A DNA stretch of 64,000 bases from Zygaena filipendulae. Lineage: Eukaryota > Arthropoda > Insecta > Lepidoptera > Zygaenidae. A program made the position numbers and the translations under genes. Location: positions 12,226,501 to 12,290,500 of the forward strand of contig OU015655.1 of the NCBI GenBank assembly GCA_907165275.2, given 5' to 3'. Positions 1 to 10,480 of the stretch are shown in pieces. The notes under the pieces were generated by a model, which ran no database searches, was not told where the DNA came from, and worked only from the letters and a program-made list of their open reading frames with translations. Every line of letters starts with the position of its first letter. Positions within the stretch are counted from its first letter, which is position 1.

Positions 1-186
1 GATACTAGAAGTAGTGGTTATTATAATAATATAACTCTTTGTGGATTTTTCTGTACTTATTCTCATTTCTGGTCTAAAGTGATTAAAAACTCTTTTCTGG
101 TCTTTTGTTTCAGCAGCAGCATTTTATTTTAAAAGGAAATTTTGTAGTACCTACCCTTTTTTGGTTTTACACGCTTTTTTTTTGAA
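1..186 (+). promoter_or_regulatory. 5' flank and probable 5' UTR of ATAD3
   Basis: This is the AT-rich stretch before the ATAD3 start codon at 187. A pyrimidine-rich tract ending in CAG at 111-113 looks like a splice acceptor, so 114-186 may be the 5' UTR part of a second exon whose leader lies upstream of the window. It could equally be the promoter-proximal leader. No TATA box is convincing. Confidence 0.4.
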
Positions 187-3100
187 ATGTCGTGGCTCTT
201 TGGGTCGCAGTCAGACGATGCATCCTCCAAGAGCGGGGTTCCGCCCTCATCCTCTTCAGTATCCAAAGCTGAAGAGAAAACATCGGAAGCTTATAGGTTC
301 GACTCTAGTGCCCTTGAGCGAGCTGCCAAAGCAGCCAAGGAACTAGAGAAGTCACGTAAGTACCTTAGCACTGTGTAGGCACATTCTTTAATACTGTATA
401 ATTTGTTTTGGGAGAATTTCTGTCTATTATAAAAAAAATAATAATTTGTTATGGTATCTACCTACATAATTAATTTGAATTAAAAAAAATAATTTATCAT
501 TTTTTTTTTAAACAAATCACTTTGGTGGCAGTGTGTTCGATCACATTTATTTTAGTTAGAGCAACAAAGACCTATCAAAGCAACCTGATTGGTTTTAGTT
601 GCCCTATTTGAAATAAAGATTTACTAAGTTGTAATTGCCAAATCATAGTCAATATAGTAATCATTTATTGGGAGTAGGGGGGCGATTTACAATAGAGGAG
701 CTCCGGAGCATTTGTTTTGTTTTCAAATATTTTTTCTGTTAATCCTAGTAGGTACTCATACATAATATACATCACACAGGTATCAGCAGATCTAGTTAAA
801 AACATACTAAATAAGCTCTAAAGATGGTAGCTAGACCAAAGAAAACACGTTTTTAAATTGCGGCACTATTACCTACAGATAAATCCTATACAATCCTGCT
901 TCAACCATTTACCGACAAATGTGTTTTTTTCTCTTTTTATATTGGTTTCACAAACATAATCATTCCTACGTAAATAATCTTTTTGTATTTCCTGTAAAAA
1001 TACGAAAAGTGGATTTATCGGTTTTTGTTCCCGACCTTCTCAATAATGAACAATGGGCATGTTGACTAATTTTTATTTGTTAGTCAGTCTTGTAGATTAT
1101 TAAAAAATATTGGACACATAGGTATTTGTTCTTTTTTTACGTAATCAAAAAATAACGGCGATATATTGAGTTGAAATTTCGCGTGACGTCACTATTCTGA
1201 CAGTTTGTATTGCTGTTTTGCGGTTAGTGACGTCACGACCTCCTCATCCTAAACTTTAATGCGCTTTATCTCTGAATATTTTAATTTATTTAAAAAAGCA
1301 AAAAATATGTGTCTATTGTTTTTTTATTTTCTAACTGAAAAGTAGGCAACATCCCTATTCTCTATATTTCTTCTGAAGGTTCCTCTGATAAGACCAATCC
1401 AAACTACACCACAAGTGCCTAGCCTAGTTATTGTTTCTAATAGGATTAGGATTATTTTTTTTATTTTGTTGTGTTTTTCTGGAGTGTTATAATTTTGAAC
1501 TAGCATGCAAACTAAAGTGAATGGGAACTTGACGGTAAACTTTCATATTTTTACAAGGATTTGCAAAGGACACTTTGGAACTCTTGAAGCAGCAAGAGAA
1601 GAATCTTCAAATGGAGCATTTAGTAAAAATTAAAGATTATGAAGCAAAAATAGAGCATGCCAAAGCTGAACAGATTAAAATTAACATTGAAAACAAAAGA
1701 AAATATAAGGAGGTAATGTATTCAATGCTAAAATGAGGTTACATTTTTATTACCCCTACAAACTCACAAACTTTATCTATACTAATGTAAAGTTGAACTA
1801 TTCAAACGACTATCGCCATAACATCTCTTTATTTCACACTTCACACCTGACACTTCCTACTCGCTCTCACTACCTCACTCGTTCATGTCTCATGTCTCAT
1901 TCTTACATATTTACCTTACATCATATCTACCTTATGTATTAGATTAGATAACCCATCTATCAAGGAAGGCTATAAGCTATATATTATCTTGCTATGACTA
2001 ATAAGAGCGGAGCAGCAATGAAAAATGTTGCAAAAAACGGGCGAAATATTCCTTTTGAATCCGTTCTGTTGCTAGGAAATATATTTTGGTCGGTTTTTTC
2101 TCAAATGAACGCGGGTGAAACCGGTGGCACAGCTAGTATTAGTATAGATTGAATTTTGAATTCCAGAAAATTAAATAATATTATGCTGTTTGCCATTGCC
2201 GGTTGCTGATCAACTGAGTAAAACATATTTTTTTATTTGTAGGAAGAAACAAAGCAACAAAAGATACGTGCTGAGTACCAGGATCAACTGGCTAAGAAGA
2301 GACATGCGGAGCAACTGGTGCATCAACAGCGGTCTCAAGAAGAAATGTTGAGGAAGTTAGTATTTTAGATTTCTCTGGACTGATGTACTTTTACCCCAGA
2401 ATCTCCGCCTGCTGAAGTTAAATAGAGGAGACACTCTAACTTCTCTCCACACAAGCTTCTTCTACTTTAGTGTTCCTGCGGGAATTCCGAAACTCACGCG
2501 AGTGGACCCACTGGGCGCAACTAGTTTTTAATGAAAAAATACGATGACGCCTAATCATTCATTAAGAATGGTGTGGTAAAGGTAATATCTATCCTGATGG
2601 AATATTGATATAAATATGTATAGAAGATGTATATTTATATTGTTTTTGTGAATAGACAAGAAGAGAACGTGGCCAAGCAAGAGGCGCTGCGCCGACAGAC
2701 CATAAAGCACGAGATGGAACAAAGAGAGAAGAGTGAACTGAAGATGATAGAAGCCAAGGCGAAGGCCCGAGCGAGAGGCGACAGAGAGAATAAGGACATA
2801 ACTCTAGAGCAGATCCAGTTGAAAGCGCTCGAACATAGGCAAACTGTTAAGGAGGGTATCAAGTAAGTCGATTTCCATATTAGTTTTTGTTATGTACTGG
2901 GGGTAGGTTATATTTTAGTGATATGTCAATATACAACCCCACTAAGAGGGTAGTCAGTCTAGTGAGAATATGAACAATGAACAGAGTGCAATTTCCATCC
3001 AGAACCTCGTATACTTGTGTTTTAGATACAATAATATGTACCTATGTTGGAAGCAACTGATTTTATAATATAAAACAAACAAACAAACAAACTCACTTTC

Positions 3101-6100
3101 ACAGTTATTAACATTACTAGCTGTGCCCCGCGGTTACACCCGCGGTAATTTCGGAGTTCCCGCGGGAATCCCGGGATAAAAAGTACCCTATGTCCTCTGT
3201 ACCCTTGACAATGTGCATGCATGCCAAATTTCATCCAAATCCGTTCAGCCGTTTTTGTGTGATTGAGTAACAAACATCCAAACTTCCAAACATCCGAACA
3301 TCCACACTTTCACATTAATAATATTAGTGGGATTATAAATGCGAAAGTGAGTTTGTTTGTTACGCTTTCATGGCTCAACAGATCACCAAGAAATTTTGTA
3401 TACACGCTGTCAGGGGTACAAAGAAGGACATAGGCTACTTTTTATCTCGGAATTCCCGCCGGATGTCCAAAATTACCGCGGATGAAACCGCGGGGTACAG
3501 CTAGTTTTGCATAAAGTGTACCAAGAAATGTGTCAATTACTAATTAGATACCTATGTTTTAACGTTTATTACATTACGGCTCCCTAAGAAAGCCCGACCT
3601 TCAATTTAATACATAAATAAATAAATAGTGTTCAGTTTCGTATTAAAGTAGCAGCAAGTGTAGAATTTCTTTATGATCTGATCCTACTTTACCAGCTTCT
3701 AGTTCTTAGACATAATAATCAACTTTCAAATTCCACTGGATTTCAAATTTCCGGTGGTTTTGAGTAGATATTTATCTAAATTTTCTTGGATTGCCATAGT
3801 AATGAATTAATATTTAGAATTTCATTAGGCTTTATTAATCACTAGCTGTTGACCGCGGTTTCACCTGCGTTAATTTCGGAGATCCCGTGTGGATTCCGGG
3901 ATAAAAGTATTAAGTACCCTATATCCTTCTCTGTACGTACCCCTGACAATGTGTAGTATGCAAAATTTAATGCAGTTTCACCCGCGTTAATTTCGGAGTT
4001 TCCGCGGGAATCCTGGGTTAAAAAGTACCCTATGTCCTTCTCTGTACCCCTGACAAAGAGTATGTAAATTTTCACGATGATCGGTTGAGTAGTTAGGCCG
4101 TGAAAGCGTAACAAACTAACAAATTCACTTCCGCATACATATAGTATAATATACATATATAATAATAGTAAGGATATAATAAGTCGTGCGTGCATTCATT
4201 GCAATTTACTCAGGAGCTCGTCAGCTCGCATAGTTCTACACTGTCCCGATTCACGACATCCCCATTCCGCAAAACAGCTTCAGGTACAAAACTCCGATCC
4301 CAAGTCTGTGCCTTCACAATAACCACAATATGAATCAATTTGACATATGGACGCAGATAAGCAAAATTTTCCCCGAACCCAATGTTATTTAATTATTGTA
4401 CGTCCAGAACAAAAACGTCAAATTCTTGTCAAGCACAATAATGGTGTAAAAATATATCGAGAAAAGATAGGTAGTGCCCTTGCGCTTTGCTGGCTCGTCT
4501 TGGCGGGGGCACTGCCGTGCCCCCAGATTATTGTTTGCGAAACAAAAAATATGAGCAGGTAGTACGACATTTTGCCCATGATGGCACTTCTAAGAATTAA
4601 AATCAATATCCGCACCATCACAGAAAAAAGGAATGTAGATAAGCTTACAATCGCCTTATGCCAATTTATTTTGCGAACTCTATTGTTGAAACGGTTGAGC
4701 GTAGATGAAAAACTTCGAGAGAAAAAATACTACCAATTGTCGATCTTACTAAAAATAGCCGTAGCTATGTAATTGATGATGCTGCATAAATTTCGGGATA
4801 CCTTAGGAATCTGATCTGGGACAAAATGTACGGGATCATAGGTATTTGGTAATCTATAATGGGCATGTTGACTAATTTTTAATTTTTTAGTCCGTCTTGT
4901 AGATTATTAAAAAATATTGGACACGTATTTTTTCTTTTTTTACGTAATCAAAAAATAACGGCGATATATTGAGTTGAAATTTCGCGTGACGTCACTATTC
5001 TGACAGTTTGTATGGCCGTTTTGCGGTTAGAGACGTCACGACCTCCTCATCCTAAACTTTAATGCGCTTTATCTCTGTATATTTTAATTTATTTAAAAAA
5101 GCAAAAGATACGTGTCTATTGTTTTTTTATTTTCTAACTGACGGACTAATTAGAATTTTGATTTTCAAAAGTAGTCCACATCCCTATTAAATAAAATCAG
5201 AAACGGACTGAGTGATCGATCAACGCACAGCTGAAATCGCTGGGTCTAGGACCATGAAATTTTGCACAAATATTCCTTAAATTTAAATTAATTAAATATC
5301 AGATTAAGTTATGGACTATGAAAGAATTTTTGAAAATGAAACCCCTAAGGGGTTACAAAGTTTGTATGGAACACCGTGTTTTCTTGGATGATCTTGATTT
5401 ATTTGTTTTAACTTCTTTGATGGCTGATTTCGACTACCACACGGACGAAGTCGCGGGCAACAGCTAGTCAAAAATATAGGTTTACCGAATTTTATTCAAA
5501 TCCTTTCAGCTGTTGATGCGTGATTGAGCAAAAAACCTTGAAAAATATTCACAACTCTCGTTAACCTATTATAATGCCTATATTAGTAAGATAAGGCGTG
5601 ATCAACTACGCGCTTTTACGCGTTTGACTTTTGCTACTTTGTCATCCATTTTCGGTTGTATTTGACCAATCCTTACTATTTTATTAAATGCGAATGTGTT
5701 TGTTTGATAGGTTCATGAAGTTTTGCATTCACGTTGTCAGGGGTACATAAATGGACACTGGGTAGGAGTAGTTGGGGCACCTTGATACGATTTTTCTTTG
5801 AACACAAAAAAAAGACATATCGACAGTTTAAAGTACTTAGGTGTGTTTGGTAACGAACTTGTATAAGTCAAATTAAAATTAATTCTTAGATATACACAAA
5901 GAATATTAGAACCTACAATATGTCACACATCTTGTTCCATCCTTAAAATTAAAAAAAAACCGTGTGAAACAGCTTAAAGCGGCTACACGCGGCCCTAAAA
6001 TCAGAGGCGATATCGGGAGTAATGTTGCCAAGTTGCAAAACCTAATAGCCGGACCGACCAGCCAGCAAAAAAAGGCCGGACACCCTACATTGTTCAGGGT

Positions 6101-9100
6101 TACTTATAATCCTCAATTATTTAGTGTGCCCTCAATAATGTGTGTCCTGCCTTTTTACTCAAATGTCCGGCCCAACTGACTGATCTGTACCGCTATTAGG
6201 TTTAGCGACCTGCCGGGCTAAGATGCGCAAGACGACAAAATTTTATCGAGCCATTTTATCGATTCTCGTCGACATATTGTATGGCTTTGTCGACGAGAAT
6301 CGATAAAATGGCTCGATAAAATTTTGTCGTCTGGCGCATCTTAGCCCCCCTGGCAGCATTACTGCCGATATCGTCTCTGATTTTAAGACCGTATGTCCTA
6401 GAACCAGAGGACTTTAGGCTCTTACCCCTCCACTGCACACTAGCCTTCGCCGCCGAGGTTTTCAGGGAGTAGAGGGAGGAGCACAGGATGGGGATGGTAC
6501 AAAAGATCCCAAGGGTCGAGGTACCGAGGCTTTGCTTGCCCACCCCATTGCCTAAGATAAGATAAGACCGTATGTAGCCGCTTTTAATTGTGAAACATGC
6601 GATAAATATTATGCAAAAAGTGGGTGGGTCGATTTTTTGATATGCGAGTAGGTATGTTTCTTTCAACACGCATCCACCCAAAACCTGTTAACTACCCTTC
6701 GACCTTTCATCAACAAAGTAGCTCGACTTTGTGTATCACGTTATTGAAATCATAACTTCACACCAGGACGATTGGGAGTGTGCTCGGCTCTGGTTACGAA
6801 GTGATCGTTGACAACCCGAACAAGACGTTGGTAGCGGTCGGGGCCATATCGCTGGCCGCGCTCGGCATCTACACTGCGAAGGGAGCCACCAGCGCCGTGA
6901 GCAGATATCTTGAGGCTAGGATTGGTAAGTCTTGTACTTGTCGTGTAATAGTTTTTTTTTAATTACAATACTTCAATACAAGCCCAAAAGCCCGGCCTGC
7001 CTAGCGCTTTAATAAGTATTTTTCACATAAAGGCGGGAATAGACATGCCAGTAAAACAGGGCAGTAGCGTGCATGCTAGTTAACGGTATGTGTAAGTTAC
7101 TGGCGCAACATGTATACATTTGCAAGTAAAACTTGCTTGCAATTTGCGTCCTTGCATGCCTGTACTTGCAAGACTGTTGTGTCAGTCTCAAGCCTTTTTT
7201 GCAATGGAAAACATTCGAAGTGAATTAAATAGCATCGTATTGCAATTAACAGACAATGAGTGGACAAATTAATGAGAGAAAAAAAGAATAATAAAAAAAA
7301 ACGGATATGGATGAAAGATTGGATTAGCAGAAGGGAAATTTTTGGAGCAAGCAGTTGTCTGGCATGCCACCTATCGTGACGTTCACACATGCCAGTTTTG
7401 TAGCCCCCCGCGTCCCTTCCCTTACGTTGCATGCCAGTAACTGCCAGAAAATCAAATGTTGTGCTGACTACTTGCATGCCAGATACAGGCATGCCAGTTA
7501 GTGTATACACATGCAAGTAGCTGGCATGTGCAAGTAGCTTGCATGCAAGTGTGCCAGCCACAGGCATGTGTATTCCCGGCTTAAAGGTATGACCGCACTA
7601 TGCGGAACTGCACTGCAGCCCGCAGCGGAGCGACCGTGAGGAGTGAACGACACGACACTACTAGATAAAGTTTCGTCGCGTCGTTCAATCCTCACGGTTT
7701 CTTTAAGAACTTTTTGTTCATTTCATGCATTTGAACGAGAATCGAATACATTGAATACCGCCTTTCAACATGTCCAAACAGGGTTTCTTTACTCGTTAAT
7801 GCCTATTAATAAATGATCGATGAGTTTTCTACTAAATATGCGATAATTCTGATGGGTAGTGTCCATCGTCTGAACTTATTATTTATTACTGTATCTCAGG
7901 CAAACCGAGTCTCGTGACTGAGACGACGCGGTTCTCGCTGCTCGAGACGCTGGAGCACCCGGTGAAGACGGTCAAAAAAGCCGTGGCCCGGCTACGGAAG
8001 CCGGAGGACGTTCTGTCCGGGGTGGTTCTCTCCCCCGCGCTGGAGAAACGCGTCCGGGACCTCGCTATAGCCACTAAGAACAAGCGGCTCAACAACGGCG
8101 TCTACCGGAACCTGCTTATGTACGGCCCGCCCGGCACCGGGAAGACTATGTTCAGCAAGGTATGTTTATTAACTACTCTCTGCAACTTTTTTAGATGATC
8201 AGATTATACAACGTTGACTTGGTCTCTATTACAATGTAATTACTGTGTGTTGTTAGAAATTGGCGAATTACTCGGGCATGGACTTCGCGATAATGACCGG
8301 GGGTGACGTGGAGCCGCTGGGCAAGGAAGCCCCCGTGGCCGTGCACAAGCTGTTCGACTGGGCTGACACCAGCCGCAAGGGTAGGTCCCCGCTGCGAGCT
8401 TCGGGTGCTCGGCACGCGCTGGCCGAGACCTGAATGGTTGTGGTTATCGAAGGGCGTCAGAGCCGGCGGGTAAAGTGTACCGTGTGTCGTGCAGGCGTGC
8501 TGTTGTTCATCGACGAGGCGGAGTCCTTCCTCGGCAAGCGCTCCGGGCAGCGCAACAAGGACGTGCACGCGGCGCTGAGCGCGTTCCTGTACCGCACGTC
8601 GGGCCACAGCCGGCGCTTCATGTTCGTGCTCGCTTCCAACACTCCCGACCAGTTCGACTCCGCCATCAACGACCGCATCTCCAACATGGTAGAGTTTGGG
8701 CTGCCCGGCCCCGAGGAGCGCGAGCGGCTGCTGCGCCAAACCTTCGACGAGCACGTGCTGAAGCCCGCCTCGGCTGGCGCCAGGTGAGTGCGTGCCCGGT
8801 GCATAGTACGCAGTGCACAGTACACAGCGCGTAGTGTACAGTGCACAGTGAGTACTGCCCAGTGCGCAGTGCGTACTGCACAGTGCGGTGACGTGACTCT
8901 TGCGGCGACCCGCAGGCGGCTGCTGGTGGACAAGTTCGACTACGGCGCGCTGTGCCGGCGGCTGGCGGCGCGCACGGGCGGCATGTCGGGCCGCGAGCTG
9001 GCGCAGCTGGGCGTGGAGTGGCGCGACGCCGCCTACCTGGCCGACGACGGCCGCCTCACCGAGGAGCTGTGCGTCGCCGTCTGCGAGGACGCCATTCGCG

Positions 9101-9445
9101 AGCACCGCAAGAAGGTATGCCACACGCACACACACACACACCCACACACACGCACGCACATATATACCTCATCCGCGTTTATATCCCAATGTAACGAATT
9201 TTTCGTTAGGAAAGTTGATTGTTATTTTGAATACAATCATAATAGGTATTTTGTTCAAGTTTCCTTTACCCGTTATTATTTTATCGCTACAGCTGGAATG
9301 GCTGTCAGAAGACGAGAAAGAACGGCGTTTAATAAAGTACGAGCTGTCCGCCCGCGACCGCTGGGCTCAGCAGTTGAATGACGCGAGCTCTGAGTCGCGC
9401 GAGGCCAAGGACGGAGCGGCCAAACAAGTCGATATGGAGAAGTGA
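187..9445 (+). CDS. ATAD3: ATAD3, mitochondrial inner-membrane AAA+ ATPase (Drosophila belphegor orthologue)
   Basis: Ten coding exons: 187-355, 1558-1712, 2243-2355, 2656-2862, 6767-6924, 7900-8159, 8257-8380, 8495-8783, 8916-9114 and 9293-9445. All have GT/AG borders and compatible phases, giving 1,827 nt and 608 residues plus TGA, the usual length for the family. The protein starts MSWLFG, a family signature. A charged coiled coil covers about residues 45-210 and a hydrophobic segment about 235-252. The AAA+ module has Walker A GPPGTGKT at about 343-350, Walker B LLFIDE at 398-403, sensor-1 Asn near 444 and an Arg-finger candidate near 456. ATAD3 is known as an inner-membrane protein linked to nucleoids, cholesterol and lipid handling and contact sites. 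All catalytic motifs are present, so the gene should be functional. Exons 1-4 are AT-rich while exons 6-9 are strongly GC-rich. Introns 1, 2, 4 and 5 carry mobile elements. Confidence 0.96.
1054..1357 (+). mobile_element. MITE-A copy 1 (ATAD3 intron 1)
   Basis: About 300 bp, beginning GGGCATGTTGACT and ending with a related inverted sequence AGGCAACATCCCT. The core contains TGACGTCAC near both ends of an inner inverted repeat. Closely similar copies lie at 4861, 45669 and 49738. The right inner TIR (ACGGACTAATTAG) is deleted here. It has no coding capacity, so it is a non-autonomous DNA element. Confidence 0.75.
1776..2136 (+). mobile_element. Lep1-like non-autonomous Helitron (ATAD3 intron 2)
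   Basis: Begins TCTATACTAATGTAAAG and ends GGCACAGCTAG followed by T, as expected for a Helitron (5' TC, 3' CTAG, insertion at AT). The inner stretch with TCAAGGAAGGCTATAAGC and GGAGCGGAGCAG resembles the lepidopteran Lep1 family as I recall it. A short inverted copy of the 5' end (TATTAGTATAGATT) directly follows the 3' end. Confidence 0.75.
3117..3331 (-). mobile_element. Helitron-type element, minus (intron 4)
   Basis: The left edge is CTAGCTGTGCCCCGCGG, the reverse of the usual 3' end. It runs through CCCGCGGGAATCCCGGGA and 'aagtaccctatgtcc' to an AT-rich 5' end near ATAATATTAG. It faces a plus-strand copy beginning one base later. Confidence 0.65.
3332..3504 (+). mobile_element. Helitron-type element, plus (intron 4)
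   Basis: Begins near 'ttataaatgcgaaagtgag' and ends GGGGTACAGCTAG with T following. Together with the minus copy at 3117-3331 it makes a head-to-head pair. Confidence 0.65.
3842..4165 (-). mobile_element. Helitron-type element with internal duplication (intron 4)
   Basis: CTAGCTGTTGACCGCGG at the left edge. The 3' GC-rich hairpin block occurs twice, near 3855-3905 and 3972-4030, so about 125 bp has been duplicated. The right end trails into 'cttccgcatacatatagta'. Confidence 0.6.
4861..5185 (+). mobile_element. MITE-A copy 2 (intron 4)
   Basis: The most complete copy. Outer ends are GGGCATGTTGACT and, reversed, AGGGATGTGGACT. The inner TIR TTAGTCCGTC and its partner GACGGACTAA are both intact. 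The core has two TGACGTCAC-like boxes. No open frame. Confidence 0.8.
5190..5467 (+). mobile_element. Helitron-type element, divergent subfamily (intron 4)
   Basis: Ends GGGCAACAGCTAG then T. The body has 'tcaacgcacagctgaaatcgctgg' and 'cccctaaggggtta', also present in the copy at 40563-40797, so the two define a separate subfamily. Confidence 0.55.
6039..6202 (+). mobile_element. Small MITE nested in the left foldback arm
   Basis: Bounded by AACCTAATAGC and its exact reverse GCTATTAGGTT, about 160 bp. It interrupts the left arm of the foldback element. Similarity to a known superfamily was not recognised. Confidence 0.5.
6397..6563. mobile_element. Short retroposon with 12-13 bp target duplication
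   Basis: 167 bp flanked by direct repeats AAGACCGTATGT at 6385-6396 and 6564-6575. The preceding T is also shared, so the duplication may be 13 bp. The right end has a simple AAGATAAGAT tail. The duplication length and the tail fit target-primed reverse transcription of a SINE-like element or LINE end. The target is the right arm of the foldback, which is therefore older. Confidence 0.7.
7031..7581 (+). mobile_element. PIF/Harbinger-like MITE (ATAD3 intron 5)
   Basis: Imperfect TIRs AGGCGGGAATAGACATGCC and, reversed, AGCCGGGAATACACATGCC. They are flanked by TAA on both sides (7028-7030, 7582-7584). A three-base TAA duplication is typical of PIF/Harbinger. Subterminal regions are packed with TGCCAG, CTTGCATG and GCATGCC boxes in both orientations. 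No transposase. Confidence 0.65.
7628..7702. repeat. Small imperfect palindrome (intron 5)
   Basis: CCGTGAGGAGTGAACGAC near the left edge pairs with GTCGTTCAATCCTCACGG near the right. It is probably a remnant of another inverted-repeat element next to the PIF-like MITE. Confidence 0.5.
8784..8915 (+). repeat. ATAD3 intron 8, degenerate CAGTGCAC-type repeat
   Basis: The 132-bp intron consists largely of variants of AGTGCACAGT, AGTACGCAGT and AGTGCGCAGT, at spacings of roughly 8-10 bases. Donor GTGAGT and acceptor CGCAG remain intact. Confidence 0.7.
9121..9165 (+). repeat. (CA)n microsatellite in ATAD3 intron 9
   Basis: Interrupted CACACA tract just inside the GTATGC donor of intron 9. Confidence 0.85.
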
Positions 9446-9673
9446 CACCACGTAGCAGCTCCGAGTAGCGACACGCGCAGTACTATCACGTGGTGCGGCA
9501 AACACGTGTACGCTTACGATTTAAAATACCCCAAGCAAAAAAAAACTAGTATCTGATCCCAAAGTAAGTAAGTATATTGAGGCCATTTCGTAAATTGCTT
9601 TGCCCTGAAATACTCTAAACGCGAAGACCCATAATCTAATCTAGACAAGAGACGAAGGCCGTTAATTTTGTTA
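9446..9673 (+). other. ATAD3 3' flank / 3' UTR
   Basis: Sequence following the TGA at 9443-9445. I see no AATAAA here. The first AATAAA-type hexamers are more than 1 kb downstream (near 10749 and 10908), so the cleavage site is not assigned. Confidence 0.35.
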
Positions 9674-10044
9674 CCAAACTATGACTATTTGTATACGTAA
9701 TGACCAGTATGAATGTGGGGAGTGCATATGAATATATAGTTTGGTTTTATATTTCTTACCCTATACCAAACTATGACTATTTGTATATGTAATGACCAGT
9801 ATGAATGTGGGGAGTGCATATGAATATATAGTTTGGTTTTATATTTCTTACCCTATACCAAACTATGACTATTTGTATATGTAATGACCAGTATGAATGT
9901 GGGGAGTGCATATGAAAATATAGTTTGGTTTTATATTTCTTACCCTATACCAAACTATGCCTATTTGTATATAATATGTAATGACCAGTATGAATGTGGG
10001 GAGTGCATATGAAAATATAGTTTGGTTTTATATTTGTTACCCCA
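9674..10044 (+). repeat. 92-bp minisatellite, four units
   Basis: Units start at 9674, 9766, 9858 and 9950, an exact 92-bp period. The fourth unit has an insertion of about 5 bases in its TATATAATATG stretch. Each unit opens CCAAACTAT and carries ATAGTTTGG about 20 bases before its end, so every unit can form a hairpin. Units differ by only a few bases, implying recent expansion. Confidence 0.9.
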
Positions 10045-10084
10045 TAATATGAGTTACGCTATAAATAATTATAGTTAGAGTTAC

Positions 10085-10266
10085 GCTATAAATAATTTAA
10101 TGATTACTTAATTCTAAGTAAAGATTTTTAAAACAAAATTACCGCAATCGGAGAGAGACTTTCATTGAATTAATTGGAATTTGACTAATTGAGTTGTAAA
10201 TATTTGATGAACGTCTCTGATAGCGGCCGTTTTGTTATTAAAATCGTTACCTAAAGAGTGCGGTCG
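10085..10266 (+). mobile_element. Degraded MITE-B copy
   Basis: Contains AATGATTACTTAATTCTAAG, TTTTTAAAACAAAATTACCGC and a right end AGTGCGGTCG, all diagnostic of the MITE-B palindrome. The left terminus is lost. Confidence 0.6.
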
Positions 10267-10284
10267 ATAGCAATAGCAATGTCC

Positions 10285-10475
10285 TATACCAGACAATTTG
10301 AAGTGTTTTTAATTGCTCAAGTATTATTATGTTTCCTACACTATCGGAAGAGCTTTTATATTGATCATGTTATAAATTGTTTACTATACCAACAATTAGA
10401 AGTGCTTCTAGATTGCTCAGGTTTCAGATATGTTTCCCACACCAAGGAATTGGAAGTACTTCTAAATGTGTGAGG
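10285..10475 (+). repeat. Degenerate direct repeats
   Basis: The block ACCA-ACAATT-GAAGTG-TT-TA-ATTGCTCA recurs at about 10288, 10387 and (partly) 10440, each followed by a 'gtttccYacac' stretch. Similarity is clear but eroded. The 71-codon open frame across it is probably fortuitous. Confidence 0.5.
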
Positions 10476-10480
10476 AGTTT

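Larger units (their letters stand above)
5975..6585 (+). mobile_element. Nested foldback element in ATAD3 intron 4
   Basis: Outer arms match: 'aaagcggctacacgcgg' at the left, and 'gtagccgctttta' read in reverse at the right. Inner arms carry CTAAAATCAGAG and its partner. The centre is a perfect 44-bp inverted repeat (6231-6274 and 6288-6331) around a 13-base loop. Each side has been interrupted by a later insertion (6039-6202 and 6397-6563). No coding capacity. Confidence 0.75.

Noticed and set aside
4347..4772. Overlapping 66-71 codon frames near the middle of intron 4
   Set aside because: No recognisable retrotransposon or host motif; overlapping frames on both strands suggest chance.
6256..6681. 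141-codon minus frame in ATAD3 intron 4
   Set aside because: It runs through the foldback arm and the inserted retroposon, so it is a chance frame across two elements.
8191..9159. A 322-codon minus-strand frame opposite ATAD3
   Set aside because: It is the shadow of GC-rich ATAD3 exons 7-9 and their introns. It crosses intron sequence and the CA repeat.
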